Part shown: one piece after another, positions 17,453 to 27,444 of the stretch
Layout: the number at the start of each line of letters is the position of its first letter
How positions within the stretch are numbered: position 1 is the stretch's first letter
Assembly (NCBI GenBank): GCA_964581895.1
Contig: CAZOPR010000009.1
Location: 1 to 64,000, forward strand
Length of the DNA stretch: 64,000 nt
Direction: 5' to 3'
Source of the DNA: Exilispira sp964581895
Lineage (GTDB): Bacteria > Spirochaetota > JAAYUW01
The notes under the pieces: generated by a model
The model's input: only the letters and a program-made list of their open reading frames with translations
What the model was told of the DNA's origin: nothing
Database searches by the model: none
Translations under genes and position numbers: made by a program

Positions 17453-17567
17453 ATATCTTACAAAAAATAATCAATAAAAAGATAAAATTTAGCCATAAAG
17501 TTTAGGATAAATTAAAGATAAATTTATGATAAATTAAAGGAGAAAATAATATTTTTTGAATATATTA

Positions 17568-18359
17568 CTAACTTAAAACAATCAAACTTGAAGATTCATA
17601 CTTTTTCAAACCTTTATTGAAAATAAAAACTGAAAGAAAAAGGAAGAATAATATAATAGCTGTTGAAATCAGAAATAAAGTTAAGTTGAAGTTTGCTATT
17701 ACACGAACAGGGATATAGATGCCAAGGCCAACAGGAATAAATGTAAAAAGGATTAGCTTTATAGGACCAGCAAAGAATTTTTCAGGGTAGGTTGCAAAAG
17801 AAATAATTGCACCAAAAACTGTTTCTTTTAATTGCTCTGAGTTCCCAATGAAAAATGTAAGGGAAGAAAGCAGTATCAAAACTGATCCAAAAAATATTGC
17901 ACCTAATATTGAAAAGTAGGTAAATAATAGGAAGCTTAAAAAATTAAAAGGGATAAAGACAATAAAGATAATATAACCATATAAAATATCACCCCAGGCT
18001 GAAACATCTGAATAAGATATGCCAGATAGAAAAATAGTGTTTGAAGGATAGAGCAAAAAATTATCCAATTTTCCACTTATTATGATTCCTGGTAAGGTTC
18101 TAAATCCCCCAAAAAATGCATGTACAAATCCAAAACTTGTTGCTGAAATAGCCCAGACAAGAACAATATTATTAAAATCAATCCCTTTTAAGGTAAATGA
18201 GGACTTAAAATTATCAAAAAGTAAAATCCATAATACTAAAAAAGCAAAATCATTTATTATCATGCCAAAAACTTGAAGGAAAAAGGCTTTTTTATAAGCC
18301 AACTGTGATTTAATATTCATTTTTATAAATATTAAAAAAAGTTTAATATAATATTTCAT
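17568..18359 (-). CDS. ABC-2 type exporter permease (second subunit)
   Basis: 263 residues with about six membrane segments, matching the uncharacterised ABC-2 permease family that occurs in pairs with a COG4587-like permease and a COG4586-like ATPase. Conserved-looking elements are the periplasmic/loop segment ISGKLDNFLLYP and the central AFFGGFRTLPG. Last gene of the three-gene exporter; the 59-bp gap to the preceding gene is filled with T-rich imperfect repeats. A GGAG lies nine bases before the start. Substrate unknown; such exporters are often linked to lipid, polysaccharide or drug efflux. Confidence 0.8.
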   Translation of the reverse strand: MKYYIKLFLIFIKMNIKSQLAYKKAFFLQVFGMIINDFAFLVLWILLFDNFKSSFTLKGIDFNNIVLVWAISATSFGFVHAFFGGFRTLPGIIISGKLDNFLLYPSNTIFLSGISYSDVSAWGDILYGYIIFIVFIPFNFLSFLLFTYFSILGAIFFGSVLILLSSLTFFIGNSEQLKETVFGAIISFATYPEKFFAGPIKLILFTFIPVGLGIYIPVRVIANFNLTLFLISTAIILFFLFLSVFIFNKGLKKYESSSLIVLS

Positions 18360-18418
18360 TTTTCTTAATCTCCATAATATCTTTGATATCCTTAATCTAC
18401 TTGATATTTTTAATCTAT

Positions 18419-19201
18419 TTAACCTCCCTGTATACTGACTCTTTTTATTCCTTTTGAATATAAAAGGATAGATAAAGAGTAAACAATCAAAATATATGCT
18501 ACCTGTATTGAAAAACCTAAAAGATACTGCTTCAAATCAAACATTACAGACATCTTTGCAGCAAAATAATTCATATATGTAAAAGGGGAAAATCTGAATA
18601 TTTTTAAGACAACAGGGGGGAAAAATTCAAGAGGGACAAATAAACCACCAACAACAAATATAAACTTTTGATATATCCAATAAATTGGTCTTGTCTCTTC
18701 TATGTAAAATGCAAACATTCCAATAAGAACCATGAAAAATAGATTAAGTAAAATTGCACCATATATAACTGGCAAAGATGCAATGACCATCCAAAATTTT
18801 ATTGTTTGAAAGCCACTTACAACAAAGGCACAGAGAAATCCGATAATCATAGTTACAAACTGTTTTATTAAGATTTCACCCAATGCAGAACTTATATGAA
18901 AAGATATATATGAAATAGGTCTTAATAGTATATAGGCAACAGTTCCACTTTTAATCTCTTCTGAAATATTGTTATGAACAAGGACTTTTGACATTTCAAT
19001 AGATTCGGTTATCACAAGGTAGTATAATAGCATTGGTAGAGTAAAAGATGCAAAATTATCGCTTTGCCCAAGTAAAGTTTTATAGATAAAAGAAAAAATT
19101 ATAATTACGATTACAAGAAATATCCTTGTTATTAAAAAATCTTTCAAGTAATATGTGTAATTTTTTATAGAAATATATGCAAGATAAAAAAACTTTTTCA
19201 T
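18419..19201 (-). CDS. ABC-2 type exporter permease (first subunit)
   Basis: 260 residues, about six membrane segments, COG4587-like. The loop EEIKSGTVAYILLRPISY is typical of this permease group. Its ATG overlaps the TGA of the ATPase gene (ATGA), so the two are translationally coupled, with AAGGA upstream. Works with the neighbouring permease as a heterodimeric channel driven by the ATPase at 19198-20118. Confidence 0.82.
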   Translation of the reverse strand: MKKFFYLAYISIKNYTYYLKDFLITRIFLVIVIIIFSFIYKTLLGQSDNFASFTLPMLLYYLVITESIEMSKVLVHNNISEEIKSGTVAYILLRPISYISFHISSALGEILIKQFVTMIIGFLCAFVVSGFQTIKFWMVIASLPVIYGAILLNLFFMVLIGMFAFYIEETRPIYWIYQKFIFVVGGLFVPLEFFPPVVLKIFRFSPFTYMNYFAAKMSVMFDLKQYLLGFSIQVAYILIVYSLSILLYSKGIKRVSIQGG

Positions 19202-20118
19202 AATTTATCCTTATAAATCTGTCCTATTACCTCTTCTAAAGGTATATCATCTATGGTAATATCAAGTATAGTATTTGTATTAACAATGATATCTATTATC
19301 TCTTTTATAGAGTTTATCTTTGTATCTACCTCTAACTTTGCCGTGTAATCTTTTTGCTTTAATATTTGTACTCCTTCAATTTCAGGGATATTAAAGTTGT
19401 TCTCTGTTTTGATAGAGATTAATTTTTTACCCAAATAGTTGTATTTTAAGTATTTCATAGTGTTTTCAAAAACAATCTTCCCATTGTTTATAATGATGAC
19501 TCTATCGCATAGTTTTTCAATATCTTGAATATCATGAGATGTTAAAAGAATTGTAACCTGCTCATCCTTATTCATTTTTAGTATCAAATCTCGTATCACT
19601 TTTTTTATTACAACATCAAGACCAATGGTTGGTTCATCAAGGAAAAGGACTTGGGGATTATATATTAAAGATGCTGCAATTTCACATTTTATCCTTTCAC
19701 CAAGCGATAGTTTTCTTACCTGAGTGTTAATAATAGGAGCTAGTTCAAAAAGTTCTATAAATTTGTCTATCCTTTCTTTAAGTATTTTAGGTTTAACATC
19801 ATAAAGAACTCCAAGAAGGTTGAAAGTATCAATTGGCGGAAGATGCATCCAAAGCTGAGATTTTTGGCCAAAAACAGTTCCGATTGATTTTGCAAGTTTT
19901 TTCCTCTCTTTCGATGGATTTAAGCCAAGCACATTTATATGACCTTCTGTTGGAGTTAAAATGCCACTAAGCATCTTGATAGTAGTAGATTTTCCAGCAC
20001 CATTTGGACCAATAAAACCAAGTATCTCCCCTTTTTCTATATCAAAACTTATATTATCCACAGCCTTTTTTTCTTTGACAAATTGCTTCGTTAAATTTTT
20101 GACTTCAACTATTTTCAT
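19198..20118 (-). CDS. ABC exporter ATP-binding protein
   Basis: 306 residues from the ATG at 20118 (AAGGA upstream). A longer frame opens at 20205, but that start lies only a few bases from the terminator of the gene before it. Walker A GPNGAGKST near 37, the signature LSLGERIK near 135, Walker B VLFLDEPT near 156 and an H-loop in LTSHD. The segment GQKSQLWMHLPP and a roughly 70-residue C-terminal extension are typical of the COG4586 group. Powers the two permeases encoded directly downstream. Confidence 0.88.
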   Translation of the reverse strand: MKIVEVKNLTKQFVKEKKAVDNISFDIEKGEILGFIGPNGAGKSTTIKMLSGILTPTEGHINVLGLNPSKERKKLAKSIGTVFGQKSQLWMHLPPIDTFNLLGVLYDVKPKILKERIDKFIELFELAPIINTQVRKLSLGERIKCEIAASLIYNPQVLFLDEPTIGLDVVIKKVIRDLILKMNKDEQVTILLTSHDIQDIEKLCDRVIIINNGKIVFENTMKYLKYNYLGKKLISIKTENNFNIPEIEGVQILKQKDYTAKLEVDTKINSIKEIIDIIVNTNTILDITIDDIPLEEVIGQIYKDKL

Positions 20119-20212
20119 TAAGATTTCCTTGTATTTATTAGATAAAAAACTACTTTTTTCTTTATTTTTTGCAAGTAGATAATAAACCTTCTTAAGGAGT
20201 TCCATAAAATAT

Positions 20213-20245
20213 AAAAAAAAGAGGCTGCAAAGTTACAGCCTCTTT
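20213..20245 (-). terminator. Intrinsic terminator of the nucleotidase gene at 20316
   Basis: Read on the minus strand, stem AAAGAGGCTG/CAGCCTCTTT with an eight-base loop followed by a run of eight T. It lies 71 bp after the stop of the upstream nucleotidase and separates it from the ABC exporter operon. Confidence 0.88.
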
Positions 20246-20315
20246 CAAACTTATTAGCTTTCCAACCTATTAAAACAGTTATTAATTTTTGAAGTTATTG
20301 AAAAAGTTTGTTTTA

Positions 20316-22175
20316 TTATTTAGAAGGAGGATATAATATCAACATATCCTTTGCCTTGCCAGAAGCTGCCCAATCAGCTGGAATAACAGACCAGTTATTG
20401 TAAATAAATGGCTGTATTACTCCTTTATAGTTTTCAATCCATTTCATAAGGTAATATCTTAAATCTTTAATTGTCGATGAAGTAACAAGTTTATATGCTG
20501 TTAAATCTGCTTGAGGGATACCAGCACCCTTTGTAAGATGTCCACCACCACCCTGAGCCCTGTAAGAATTAATGGCAACAGAATAGGTAGCATTCATATC
20601 AAAAGGTTTTCCATCGGAAAGTGAAACGATAGTTATCCTTTGACCAGCAGGTTTAGAAACATCAACAGTATAAATGATACCAGCAGCAGAATCATAGTTG
20701 TAATATCTTGTTATAGTTAAAGCAGAGCCAGTTCTTGCGTCATATTGGATATTACCTTTGTCATCAAGTTTAAATGCTATTATATGGTCATCAGCATTTT
20801 TCATTGTGTTAAACCAACCAGCATAGGAGTATTCAAGAGCATCCTTTATCTGTTTTCCGGTAAGATTCATAGTATATAGGAAGTTTTCGTATTGATAAAG
20901 ATTAAACATATCTCTTACGAACAATGTGTTATCGGCAGAGACTGGTATTGTAGCATTGAAAGTTAAAGGTGCTGCAAAAGAGATTTGAGCGGCATTTAAG
21001 CCATATTCTGGTTTGCTTGTAAGTTCAAGCTGGATCCTGTGGATAAGATCTACAAAAGCAGAAGGACCAAATATTGAATCTTTTGAACTTATCTTTTCAG
21101 ACATCTTGCCAATAGGTCTTGAAACATAAGCTTTAACTTTGTTGTAAGCATCTTCAAATTGTTTTAAGAATCCTTCATCTGGCTTATACTCTTCTACATT
21201 TACAAGTTTTCCATTGATCTGCTTTTCCCATGCTTTTTTGTCTTTGTTCCACTTCATAAGAACTTGAACAACTGGAACTTTTCTTGCAGCATTTAATGCA
21301 CCATATATAGGAACAACCTGTCCTTCTGGATTTAAAACAGGTTTATTATTTAAACCATTTCCTTCCCAACCTGCATGGTCATGACCTACAAATATAAGAT
21401 CAAAACCACTCACTCTTTCTGCTACAAGTTGAGATGCATTTTCATTACATGGGGTATCAGCATTATCACCACCATAGTTATAGTCGACTCCCGCATGGAA
21501 AGATCCTACAATCAGATCTGGTTTTTCTTTTTCTTTGATTATCTTTATCCATTTTTGAGCCGATACTATCATATCTTCAAACACCATACCTTCCCAGAAT
21601 TTTGAAGGAAGCCAGGATGGTATTTTTGGGGTAATAAGACCTAATACAGCGATTTTTATTCCTCCACGATTTATAATCGTATAAGGCTTAAAATATGGGT
21701 TTCCATCTGGTTTTACTGCATTTGCAGCCAAAGATGGGAAATTAAATTCTTTTACCATCTTATCATAAACAGGATGACCTGCTTCAATGTCATGGTTTCC
21801 CATGACCATAACATCATATTTCATATAATTCATAACTTGCGCTACAATATGTGTATCTGTTGTGTTTTCAAAGTTATAATAGTAAACTGTAGGTTGTCCC
21901 TGTAAAATATCTCCATTGTCAATCAAAATGACATTGTTACCAGCAATAGCCCTTTGTTCATTTACAATAGTTGAAACCTGAGCCAAAGATGTCTTTGTAA
22001 CTTTATCATTTATAAAATCATATGGGAAAATTGCACCATGAATATCTGAAGTTTCAATAAGTGTAAGTTGCAGTGGCTTTTCAGTATATTGCATATAAGG
22101 ATTTGAAGCGCATGCAAATATAAAGATAAAAAGAAAAATTATAAAAAAAGCACTAAAAATCTTTAATTTTTTCAT
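20316..22175 (-). CDS. 5'-nucleotidase / 2',3'-cyclic phosphodiesterase family lipoprotein
   Basis: A 619-residue exported enzyme with signal peptide and lipobox Cys near residue 22 (IFACAS). The metallophosphatase domain shows SDIHGAIFP, DNGDILQG, GNHDIEAG and VGHDHAGWEG, which bind two metals. The C-terminal 5'-nucleotidase domain carries FNLYQYENFLYTMNLTG and the substrate-loop Asn region. The size and motifs match CpdB/YfkN-type enzymes that hydrolyse nucleotides or 2',3'-cyclic nucleotides outside the cytoplasm, for nucleoside or phosphate uptake. A paralogue follows upstream at 22392; they are separated by a terminator. AAGGAG precedes the start. Confidence 0.9.
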   Translation of the reverse strand: MKKLKIFSAFFIIFLFIFIFACASNPYMQYTEKPLQLTLIETSDIHGAIFPYDFINDKVTKTSLAQVSTIVNEQRAIAGNNVILIDNGDILQGQPTVYYYNFENTTDTHIVAQVMNYMKYDVMVMGNHDIEAGHPVYDKMVKEFNFPSLAANAVKPDGNPYFKPYTIINRGGIKIAVLGLITPKIPSWLPSKFWEGMVFEDMIVSAQKWIKIIKEKEKPDLIVGSFHAGVDYNYGGDNADTPCNENASQLVAERVSGFDLIFVGHDHAGWEGNGLNNKPVLNPEGQVVPIYGALNAARKVPVVQVLMKWNKDKKAWEKQINGKLVNVEEYKPDEGFLKQFEDAYNKVKAYVSRPIGKMSEKISSKDSIFGPSAFVDLIHRIQLELTSKPEYGLNAAQISFAAPLTFNATIPVSADNTLFVRDMFNLYQYENFLYTMNLTGKQIKDALEYSYAGWFNTMKNADDHIIAFKLDDKGNIQYDARTGSALTITRYYNYDSAAGIIYTVDVSKPAGQRITIVSLSDGKPFDMNATYSVAINSYRAQGGGGHLTKGAGIPQADLTAYKLVTSSTIKDLRYYLMKWIENYKGVIQPFIYNNWSVIPADWAASGKAKDMLILYPPSK

Positions 22176-22338
22176 AAATTACTCCTTGGAATTTAGTTAC
22201 CCTTATTAATTATTTATTATCTTTTAGATTTTTGTTTTTGAGGTTTATTATCTTAAAAGTTTGTTATCTTTAAGTTTTCTTATCTTTTTTACCTATCATT
22301 AATATTGATAATATTTGAACAAAAATTTTAAAATGATC

Positions 22339-22366
22339 AAAAAGGCACTCATAAAAGAGTGCCTTT
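22339..22366 (-). terminator. Intrinsic terminator of the UshA-like gene
   Basis: Read on the minus strand, stem AAAGGCACTC/GAGTGCCTTT with a six-base loop and a short T run. It lies 26 bp after the stop at 22392 and isolates this gene from the downstream nucleotidase. Confidence 0.82.
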
Positions 22367-22391
22367 CATGATTTTAAATGTTTTTAAAAGC

Positions 22392-23993
22392 TTATGCAGC
22401 TAAACCAAAAAGGTTTCTAAAGAAGATAGCTGTCTTTGTACCTATGATTGTTATCCTGTTTTTAATAATAGGAGTAACTGTTTTAACTTTCTTTATAAAC
22501 TCAATCATTATATCTCTTTGCATCATAGAAGTATCATAGACAGCAATTGCTTTTTTAAATACTACATAACCGTCACCGCCTGTTGCCATATAAGAGTTTG
22601 TAGCAATTTTATATGTAGCATTTGGATCTATTGGTTTCCCTTCAACAAGAATATTTTCACAGATTCCTTTTTCATAGTTAATAGTAAAGGAAACGCCATC
22701 TGAAACCTGTGGGAAAGCACCTTTACCCTGAGGAATTGTTGCTATATAATTAAAAAGTTCGAGTAAATCTGAACCTTTCATTGTAAGAACAACTAAAGTA
22801 TTTGAGAAAGGTAAAATTGTATAAATTGTTTTTTTTGTTATTTTACCTTTTGGTAAATCTGCTCTTATCCCACCACCATTATTTATTGCAAAAGAAACAC
22901 CAAGTGGTTTTACATAGTCAAGCATTGCATCTGCAACAAGATCACCAATAGCAGTTTCAGCTTTTCTTGTTTCAGCATTTGGGAAAGTATCTGTAGCTTC
23001 ACCAATTTCTTCAGCTAAAATCTGTTCAACTTTTGCTTTATAAGGTGCAAGTAAATCGAGCAATTTGGTATCTTCTTTTATTTCTGTTGTAATGAAACCC
23101 ATACTACCATCTGCTTTCTTTTCCTGTAAGTTAACAGGGATAGCTTCCCAGTTAAAAGAAGTGATTTTTTTCTTTTCAACAGTCAAAACAGCTTTTCCAA
23201 CATAAAGTCCCCATTGATAAGCTGAAACAATAGGTGTTCCATTTACAACAATAGGTTCTTTCATATATGTATGGGAATGTCCATCTATAATGAGATCAAT
23301 ACCGCTGACCTGCTGAGCAAGTATTTTAGAACCGTAGGTATCATAGATTCCTAAATGTCCAAGAACTATAACAATATCAGCTTTTTTCTTAAGTTCTGGA
23401 ACAAATTTTTTAGCAACTGCTATTTCATCTTCAATTATAAGATTTCCAACAATTGCAGGATTTCCAACTGTTTTTGTTTCAGTTGTTGTTAAACCTAAGA
23501 TAGCAACTTTAAAACCTTTAAATTCTTTAATGATATAAGGTTGACCAACATATTTGCCATCTTTATATTTAATATTTGCAGATAAGAATGGAAATTTTGC
23601 ATCTTTCATCTGTTTTTGAAGAATATCAAGAGGGTTATCAAATTCATGGTTACCAAGTGTAACTGCATCGTAACCTATGTAGTTGTAACCTAAAATATCT
23701 GGTTCAGCGTTGAAAAATGTTGACTCTGATTCACCAGTGTTTATATCGCCAGCGTCAAGAACAAGAACATTTTCATTTTCAGCTCTAACCTGATTTACCA
23801 AAGTTGCTCTTGCAGGAAGTCCACCGACACCTTTCATAGGATAGTTATCGAATTTTAATGGGTGTCCATGATGATCATTTGTATGCAAGATGACAAGTTT
23901 TACTGGTCCTTTTGGTCCGATATTTAGTGTTGAACAGCTAAAAACAAATAGGAAAATAGCTGTTATAAAAAGTATTACCAAGGTCTTCTTCAT
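22392..23993 (-). CDS. 5'-nucleotidase lipoprotein, UshA-like
   Basis: 533 residues from the second ATG of an ATGATG pair; AAGGAGG is five bases from it and only two from the first. Lipobox Cys near residue 20 (FVFSCS). The metallophosphatase core has HTNDHHG, DAGDINTG, GNHEFD, GHLG and DGHSHTY. The C-terminal domain has NNGGGIRADLP and ATNSYMATGGDGY, which hold the substrate-binding residues of UshA/5'-nucleotidases. Expected to dephosphorylate extracellular nucleotides or sugar nucleotides in the envelope. The last 20 residues (AIFFRNLFGLAA) extend past the usual end. Confidence 0.9.
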   Translation of the reverse strand: MKKTLVILFITAIFLFVFSCSTLNIGPKGPVKLVILHTNDHHGHPLKFDNYPMKGVGGLPARATLVNQVRAENENVLVLDAGDINTGESESTFFNAEPDILGYNYIGYDAVTLGNHEFDNPLDILQKQMKDAKFPFLSANIKYKDGKYVGQPYIIKEFKGFKVAILGLTTTETKTVGNPAIVGNLIIEDEIAVAKKFVPELKKKADIVIVLGHLGIYDTYGSKILAQQVSGIDLIIDGHSHTYMKEPIVVNGTPIVSAYQWGLYVGKAVLTVEKKKITSFNWEAIPVNLQEKKADGSMGFITTEIKEDTKLLDLLAPYKAKVEQILAEEIGEATDTFPNAETRKAETAIGDLVADAMLDYVKPLGVSFAINNGGGIRADLPKGKITKKTIYTILPFSNTLVVLTMKGSDLLELFNYIATIPQGKGAFPQVSDGVSFTINYEKGICENILVEGKPIDPNATYKIATNSYMATGGDGYVVFKKAIAVYDTSMMQRDIMIEFIKKVKTVTPIIKNRITIIGTKTAIFFRNLFGLAA

Positions 23994-24147
23994 CATTTCC
24001 TCCTTATAATCCTGTAATTAAATAATAAAAGTTTTTTAAAATTTTGCAAGGTTATTAAAAAAAAAATTTTAATATAATTTTACCGAAAATTTGACAAGTT
24101 TTGATTATTATCTTACGATATAATAAAGAAGAGAAAAAGGAAAAAGT

Positions 24148-25029
24148 ATGTTACTGAAATTTTATGGTGTTAGAGGAAGTTATCCAGTTCCAGGTGCCGA
24201 TACTGTAAAATATGGTGGAAATACTACCTGTGTTACCATTACTAAAGAAGTAGATGGCAAAACTATCCGGATAATTTTGGATTCAGGTTCTGGCATTGTT
24301 AAACTTGGTAAAGATATTATGAAAAACTGGAAAAATGAAGTACAACCGATGACAATGCTTTTTACCCATCTTCATCCTGACCATACCACAGAATTTCCTT
24401 TTTTTGCTCCGAATTTTCTTTCTTCCACAATATTAAACTTATATGGAATGCAGGCTTTGAAGATGCATGTTGGCAAAATACTTGAAAGAAATATGCTTCC
24501 TCCCAACTTCCCCATTGAATATAAAGACTTAAAAAGTCAAAGGAATCACTTTATTATCAAAGATAATTCAACTTTTGCAATAAAATATGAAAATAAAGAT
24601 ATATTTACAATTACCGCAATGCAATCCTTCGCTCCATCTCATCCACAGCAAGGGGCTATATATTATAGGATAGTTGATTGCGAAAAACAAAGTTCAATTG
24701 CATGTATCTGGGACATCGAATCAAAAATAGGTGGAGATAAAGCAGTAATAAATTTTTCAAAAGACTGCGACATAATGATCCATGACACACAATATACAAA
24801 AGAAGAATATGAATCTGCAAATATGATAGTTCAGGGATTCGGACATTCCACCTATGATATGGCTATAGAAAATGCCACCCAGGCAAATATAAAAAAGATG
24901 TTAATCTGCACACATTTCAATCCAAATCATACTGACCAGAAGTTAGATGAGATTCAACAGGATATGGATAAAAAGAATCTTCCTTTTAAGATTATGCTTG
25001 CTTATGAAGGATATTCTATCGAAGTTTAG
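24148..25029 (+). CDS. Metallo-beta-lactamase-fold hydrolase
   Basis: 293 residues. The metal motif HLHPDH lies near residue 72 (FTHLHPDHTTEFP), with further ligands in IHDTQYT and CTHFNPNH. The N-terminus (KFYGVRGSYPVPG) is typical of a cytoplasmic family sometimes annotated as cyclic-nucleotide phosphodiesterase or RNase Z-like. No signal peptide. The exact substrate cannot be told. AAGGAAAAAG precedes the ATG. Single gene, divergent from the nucleotidase. Confidence 0.85.
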   Translation: MLLKFYGVRGSYPVPGADTVKYGGNTTCVTITKEVDGKTIRIILDSGSGIVKLGKDIMKNWKNEVQPMTMLFTHLHPDHTTEFPFFAPNFLSSTILNLYGMQALKMHVGKILERNMLPPNFPIEYKDLKSQRNHFIIKDNSTFAIKYENKDIFTITAMQSFAPSHPQQGAIYYRIVDCEKQSSIACIWDIESKIGGDKAVINFSKDCDIMIHDTQYTKEEYESANMIVQGFGHSTYDMAIENATQANIKKMLICTHFNPNHTDQKLDEIQQDMDKKNLPFKIMLAYEGYSIEV

Positions 25030-25115
25030 CATCTAAAAAAAATTTATAGAAGATTGATAAATATTGATATATATTGGTATCTTTTGATAAATATGTTTTT
25101 CATATAAAAATATAT

Positions 25116-26129
25116 TTACTTTTTAAATATGGACAATAAGCCTTTTTTAGGAAGATTTGCGTTTATTATCTCATTTAATCTTTGAATGACCTCATCTTTT
25201 CTCTCTATAACTGCCTTAAAACCTGTTTCGATTAGCTGGTCTTTAAGGTAAAAATCAAACCAACCAATAGAATCTTTAACAGGAGCAAATAAAATATCAC
25301 AGATTTTTCTGTCAGTAATCTGTTTAGACCAGATAGATGTAGAAATGATTTGCTGAATTATCTCCATAAAATTTGCATCTTCATCCAAAGGCACAGGAGG
25401 GGAAGATACATCGACACCTATTCTTATTCCATTGCCGAAATTTTCGATAGATTCATTGACTGGAAGATTAGCAACTAGCCCTCCATCATATAAAATCATA
25501 TCATCAAATCTAACAGATGGAAATATAAATGGAATGGCTGTGCTTGCTGCAACTGCTGTTGAAAGCTTTCCTTGTTTAAAACAATAGACAGATTTTGTTC
25601 GAATATCGGATGCAACAGCAATAAAAGGTATTTTTAACTCTTCAATTTTGGTATCAAGGTAGATAGCTTCATAGATTTTATTTATATCTTCTATGGCAAC
25701 TAGAGCTTCATCATCAAAAAGGTTTAGGAATGCTTTTGTCCCTTTTATAACAGAGAAAAACTTTTCAGAAACTGCTGAAGAGATTTTAGAAAATTTATTT
25801 TTAAACTTTTCTTTTTTCTTAAAAAAACTAAAGATTGATTCTTTTTCTTCATTTTTTTTGTTTCCTATATCAGGTAGTAAATAATTTTCTGTAAAATTTT
25901 TATAGACTTCTGACTCCATAAACTGATCAATCTTTTTTTTGCATTCATTATAATTTGCTGTCATAGCCCATATAGCACCAAACAATGCTCCAGCAGAAGT
26001 TCCTGTTATTGAGGCTGGAATTATGCCTATCTGCTCAAAAGCCCTTAAAACTCCAATATGAACAAAACCTTTTGCAGCACCACCACTTAATACAAAATGG
26101 ATCGGGACATCTTTAATAAGTTTTTGCAT
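25116..26129 (-). CDS. Patatin-like phospholipase (RssA/NTE family)
   Basis: 337 residues. The Ser-Asp dyad is intact: GTSAG near residue 42 and DGG near 216 (LYDGGLVANLPV), with the oxyanion loop GGAAKG at 15. The segment between about 80 and 130 is a Lys/Glu/Phe-rich insertion (KKNEEKESIFSFFKKKEK). It has no signal peptide, so it is probably a cytoplasmic or membrane-associated acyl hydrolase in lipid turnover. AAGGAG precedes the start. Confidence 0.88.
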   Translation of the reverse strand: MQKLIKDVPIHFVLSGGAAKGFVHIGVLRAFEQIGIIPASITGTSAGALFGAIWAMTANYNECKKKIDQFMESEVYKNFTENYLLPDIGNKKNEEKESIFSFFKKKEKFKNKFSKISSAVSEKFFSVIKGTKAFLNLFDDEALVAIEDINKIYEAIYLDTKIEELKIPFIAVASDIRTKSVYCFKQGKLSTAVAASTAIPFIFPSVRFDDMILYDGGLVANLPVNESIENFGNGIRIGVDVSSPPVPLDEDANFMEIIQQIISTSIWSKQITDRKICDILFAPVKDSIGWFDFYLKDQLIETGFKAVIERKDEVIQRLNEIINANLPKKGLLSIFKK

Positions 26130-26398
26130 AATGCTCCTTTTAATATTATTTTAAAATTGTTATTTGAATAAACAAATTAACTTAAAAAAATCTATAAAAA
26201 TAAAACCATTATTTATAAAACTCAAAATAATATTTATAAAAATTAAACTTATTTTATAAAAATAAAACTATTATTTATAAAGACAAAATCAAAAAAAGGT
26301 AATCTTGTCTTATACATTCATAATAGGTTATAATTATTAATTTTCAAGTAGAGTGCAATAATTTTTGCTATTTTTACTTTTTAATATAATTTTTACCT

Positions 26399-27415
26399 AT
26401 GAAAGAATTTCATATTCAGTGGCATATATTAAATCGTTGCAATCTAAGGTGTACCCATTGTTATCAGGATGATTATTCTGAAAATGATGAACTTTCAATA
26501 GAAAAATTAAAAATCATTGCTGATAATATTGACAGAACTATGAAAAGGTGGAAAACTAATGTAAATCTTCTTTTGACTGGTGGGGAACCTTTATTAAAAG
26601 AGGGAATTTTTGAACTATTTTCTTATCTTGAAGAAAAGCAAACTGTAAAGCAGGTAGATATAATTACAAATGCAACACTTATTTCTAAACATATAGATAA
26701 ACTTAAAAAATTCAAAAAATGTAAAAATATCCTTTTTTCTCTTGATGGAGTTACTCAAGATTCAAACGATAAAATTAGAGGCAGTGGCGTTTTTGATAAA
26801 GTTATAAAGCAGATAAATCTTATTGATTGCAAAAGATTTAAGAAAATCCTTATGTTTACAGTTAGTAAAAAAAATTATGAAGATGCTTTTAAGTTAATTG
26901 ATTTTGGTAAAGAAAATAATCTTGATGGTATAATAATAGAAAGACTTGTTCCTTTAGGGCAATCTGAAGATCAGTTTTCAAATGTTTTAACCAAAAGTAT
27001 GCTAAAAAAATTATGGGACTTCTTTTTAATCGAAAATGGTTATGATACTTATAAAGATTATGAATATAGAGCATTGAAGATAGAACTTAAAAAAAGAAAA
27101 ATCTTTAAAAAACAGCAAAGCTATAAAATAGATATAAAGGTTGCAAATTGCATAGTCGGTAAAGATGGATCTGCCATAATGCCAGATGGCAGTGTTTACC
27201 CTTGCAGGAGGCTTCCTTTAGTGATTGGAAATCTATTGGATTCTGAATTTTACGAAATTTTTGAAAATTCACAGATACTTAAAGATTTAACTAATAAAGA
27301 TCTTCTCCAAGGTAAGTGCAAAGAGTGTGATTCTAATGTATGTTTTGGTTGCAGGGCTATGGTTTATGCTGTCAAAAAGAATTTATATGGGGAAGATCCG
27401 CATTGCTGGAAATAA
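26399..27415 (+). CDS. Radical SAM protein with SPASM C-terminus
   Basis: 338 residues. The radical SAM cluster is C14-x3-C18-x2-C21 (CNLRCTHCYQ), GGEP follows near residue 61. The C-terminal 80 residues carry a SPASM-type set of Cys (VANCIVG, PCRR, CKECD, CFGCR, HCWK) that would bind one or two auxiliary 4Fe-4S clusters. Such enzymes modify peptides (RiPP maturation) or activate sulfatases and quinoproteins. No precursor peptide is evident in the 270 bp upstream or 220 bp downstream, so the substrate is unknown. The start lacks a clear ribosome binding site. Confidence 0.85.
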   Translation: MKEFHIQWHILNRCNLRCTHCYQDDYSENDELSIEKLKIIADNIDRTMKRWKTNVNLLLTGGEPLLKEGIFELFSYLEEKQTVKQVDIITNATLISKHIDKLKKFKKCKNILFSLDGVTQDSNDKIRGSGVFDKVIKQINLIDCKRFKKILMFTVSKKNYEDAFKLIDFGKENNLDGIIIERLVPLGQSEDQFSNVLTKSMLKKLWDFFLIENGYDTYKDYEYRALKIELKKRKIFKKQQSYKIDIKVANCIVGKDGSAIMPDGSVYPCRRLPLVIGNLLDSEFYEIFENSQILKDLTNKDLLQGKCKECDSNVCFGCRAMVYAVKKNLYGEDPHCWK

Positions 27416-27444
27416 TACGATGCTATAAAATGTTAAATATAAAT

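Noticed and set aside
20119..20205. Longer N-terminus of the exporter ATPase from 20205
   Set aside because: The start is adjacent to the preceding gene's terminator and the added residues do not match the family; AAGGA precedes the later ATG.
26160..26290. Possible CRISPR-like repeats of TTTATAAAAATAAAA-type units
   Set aside because: Units are imperfect, not evenly spaced, and lack unique spacers; simple AT repeats.
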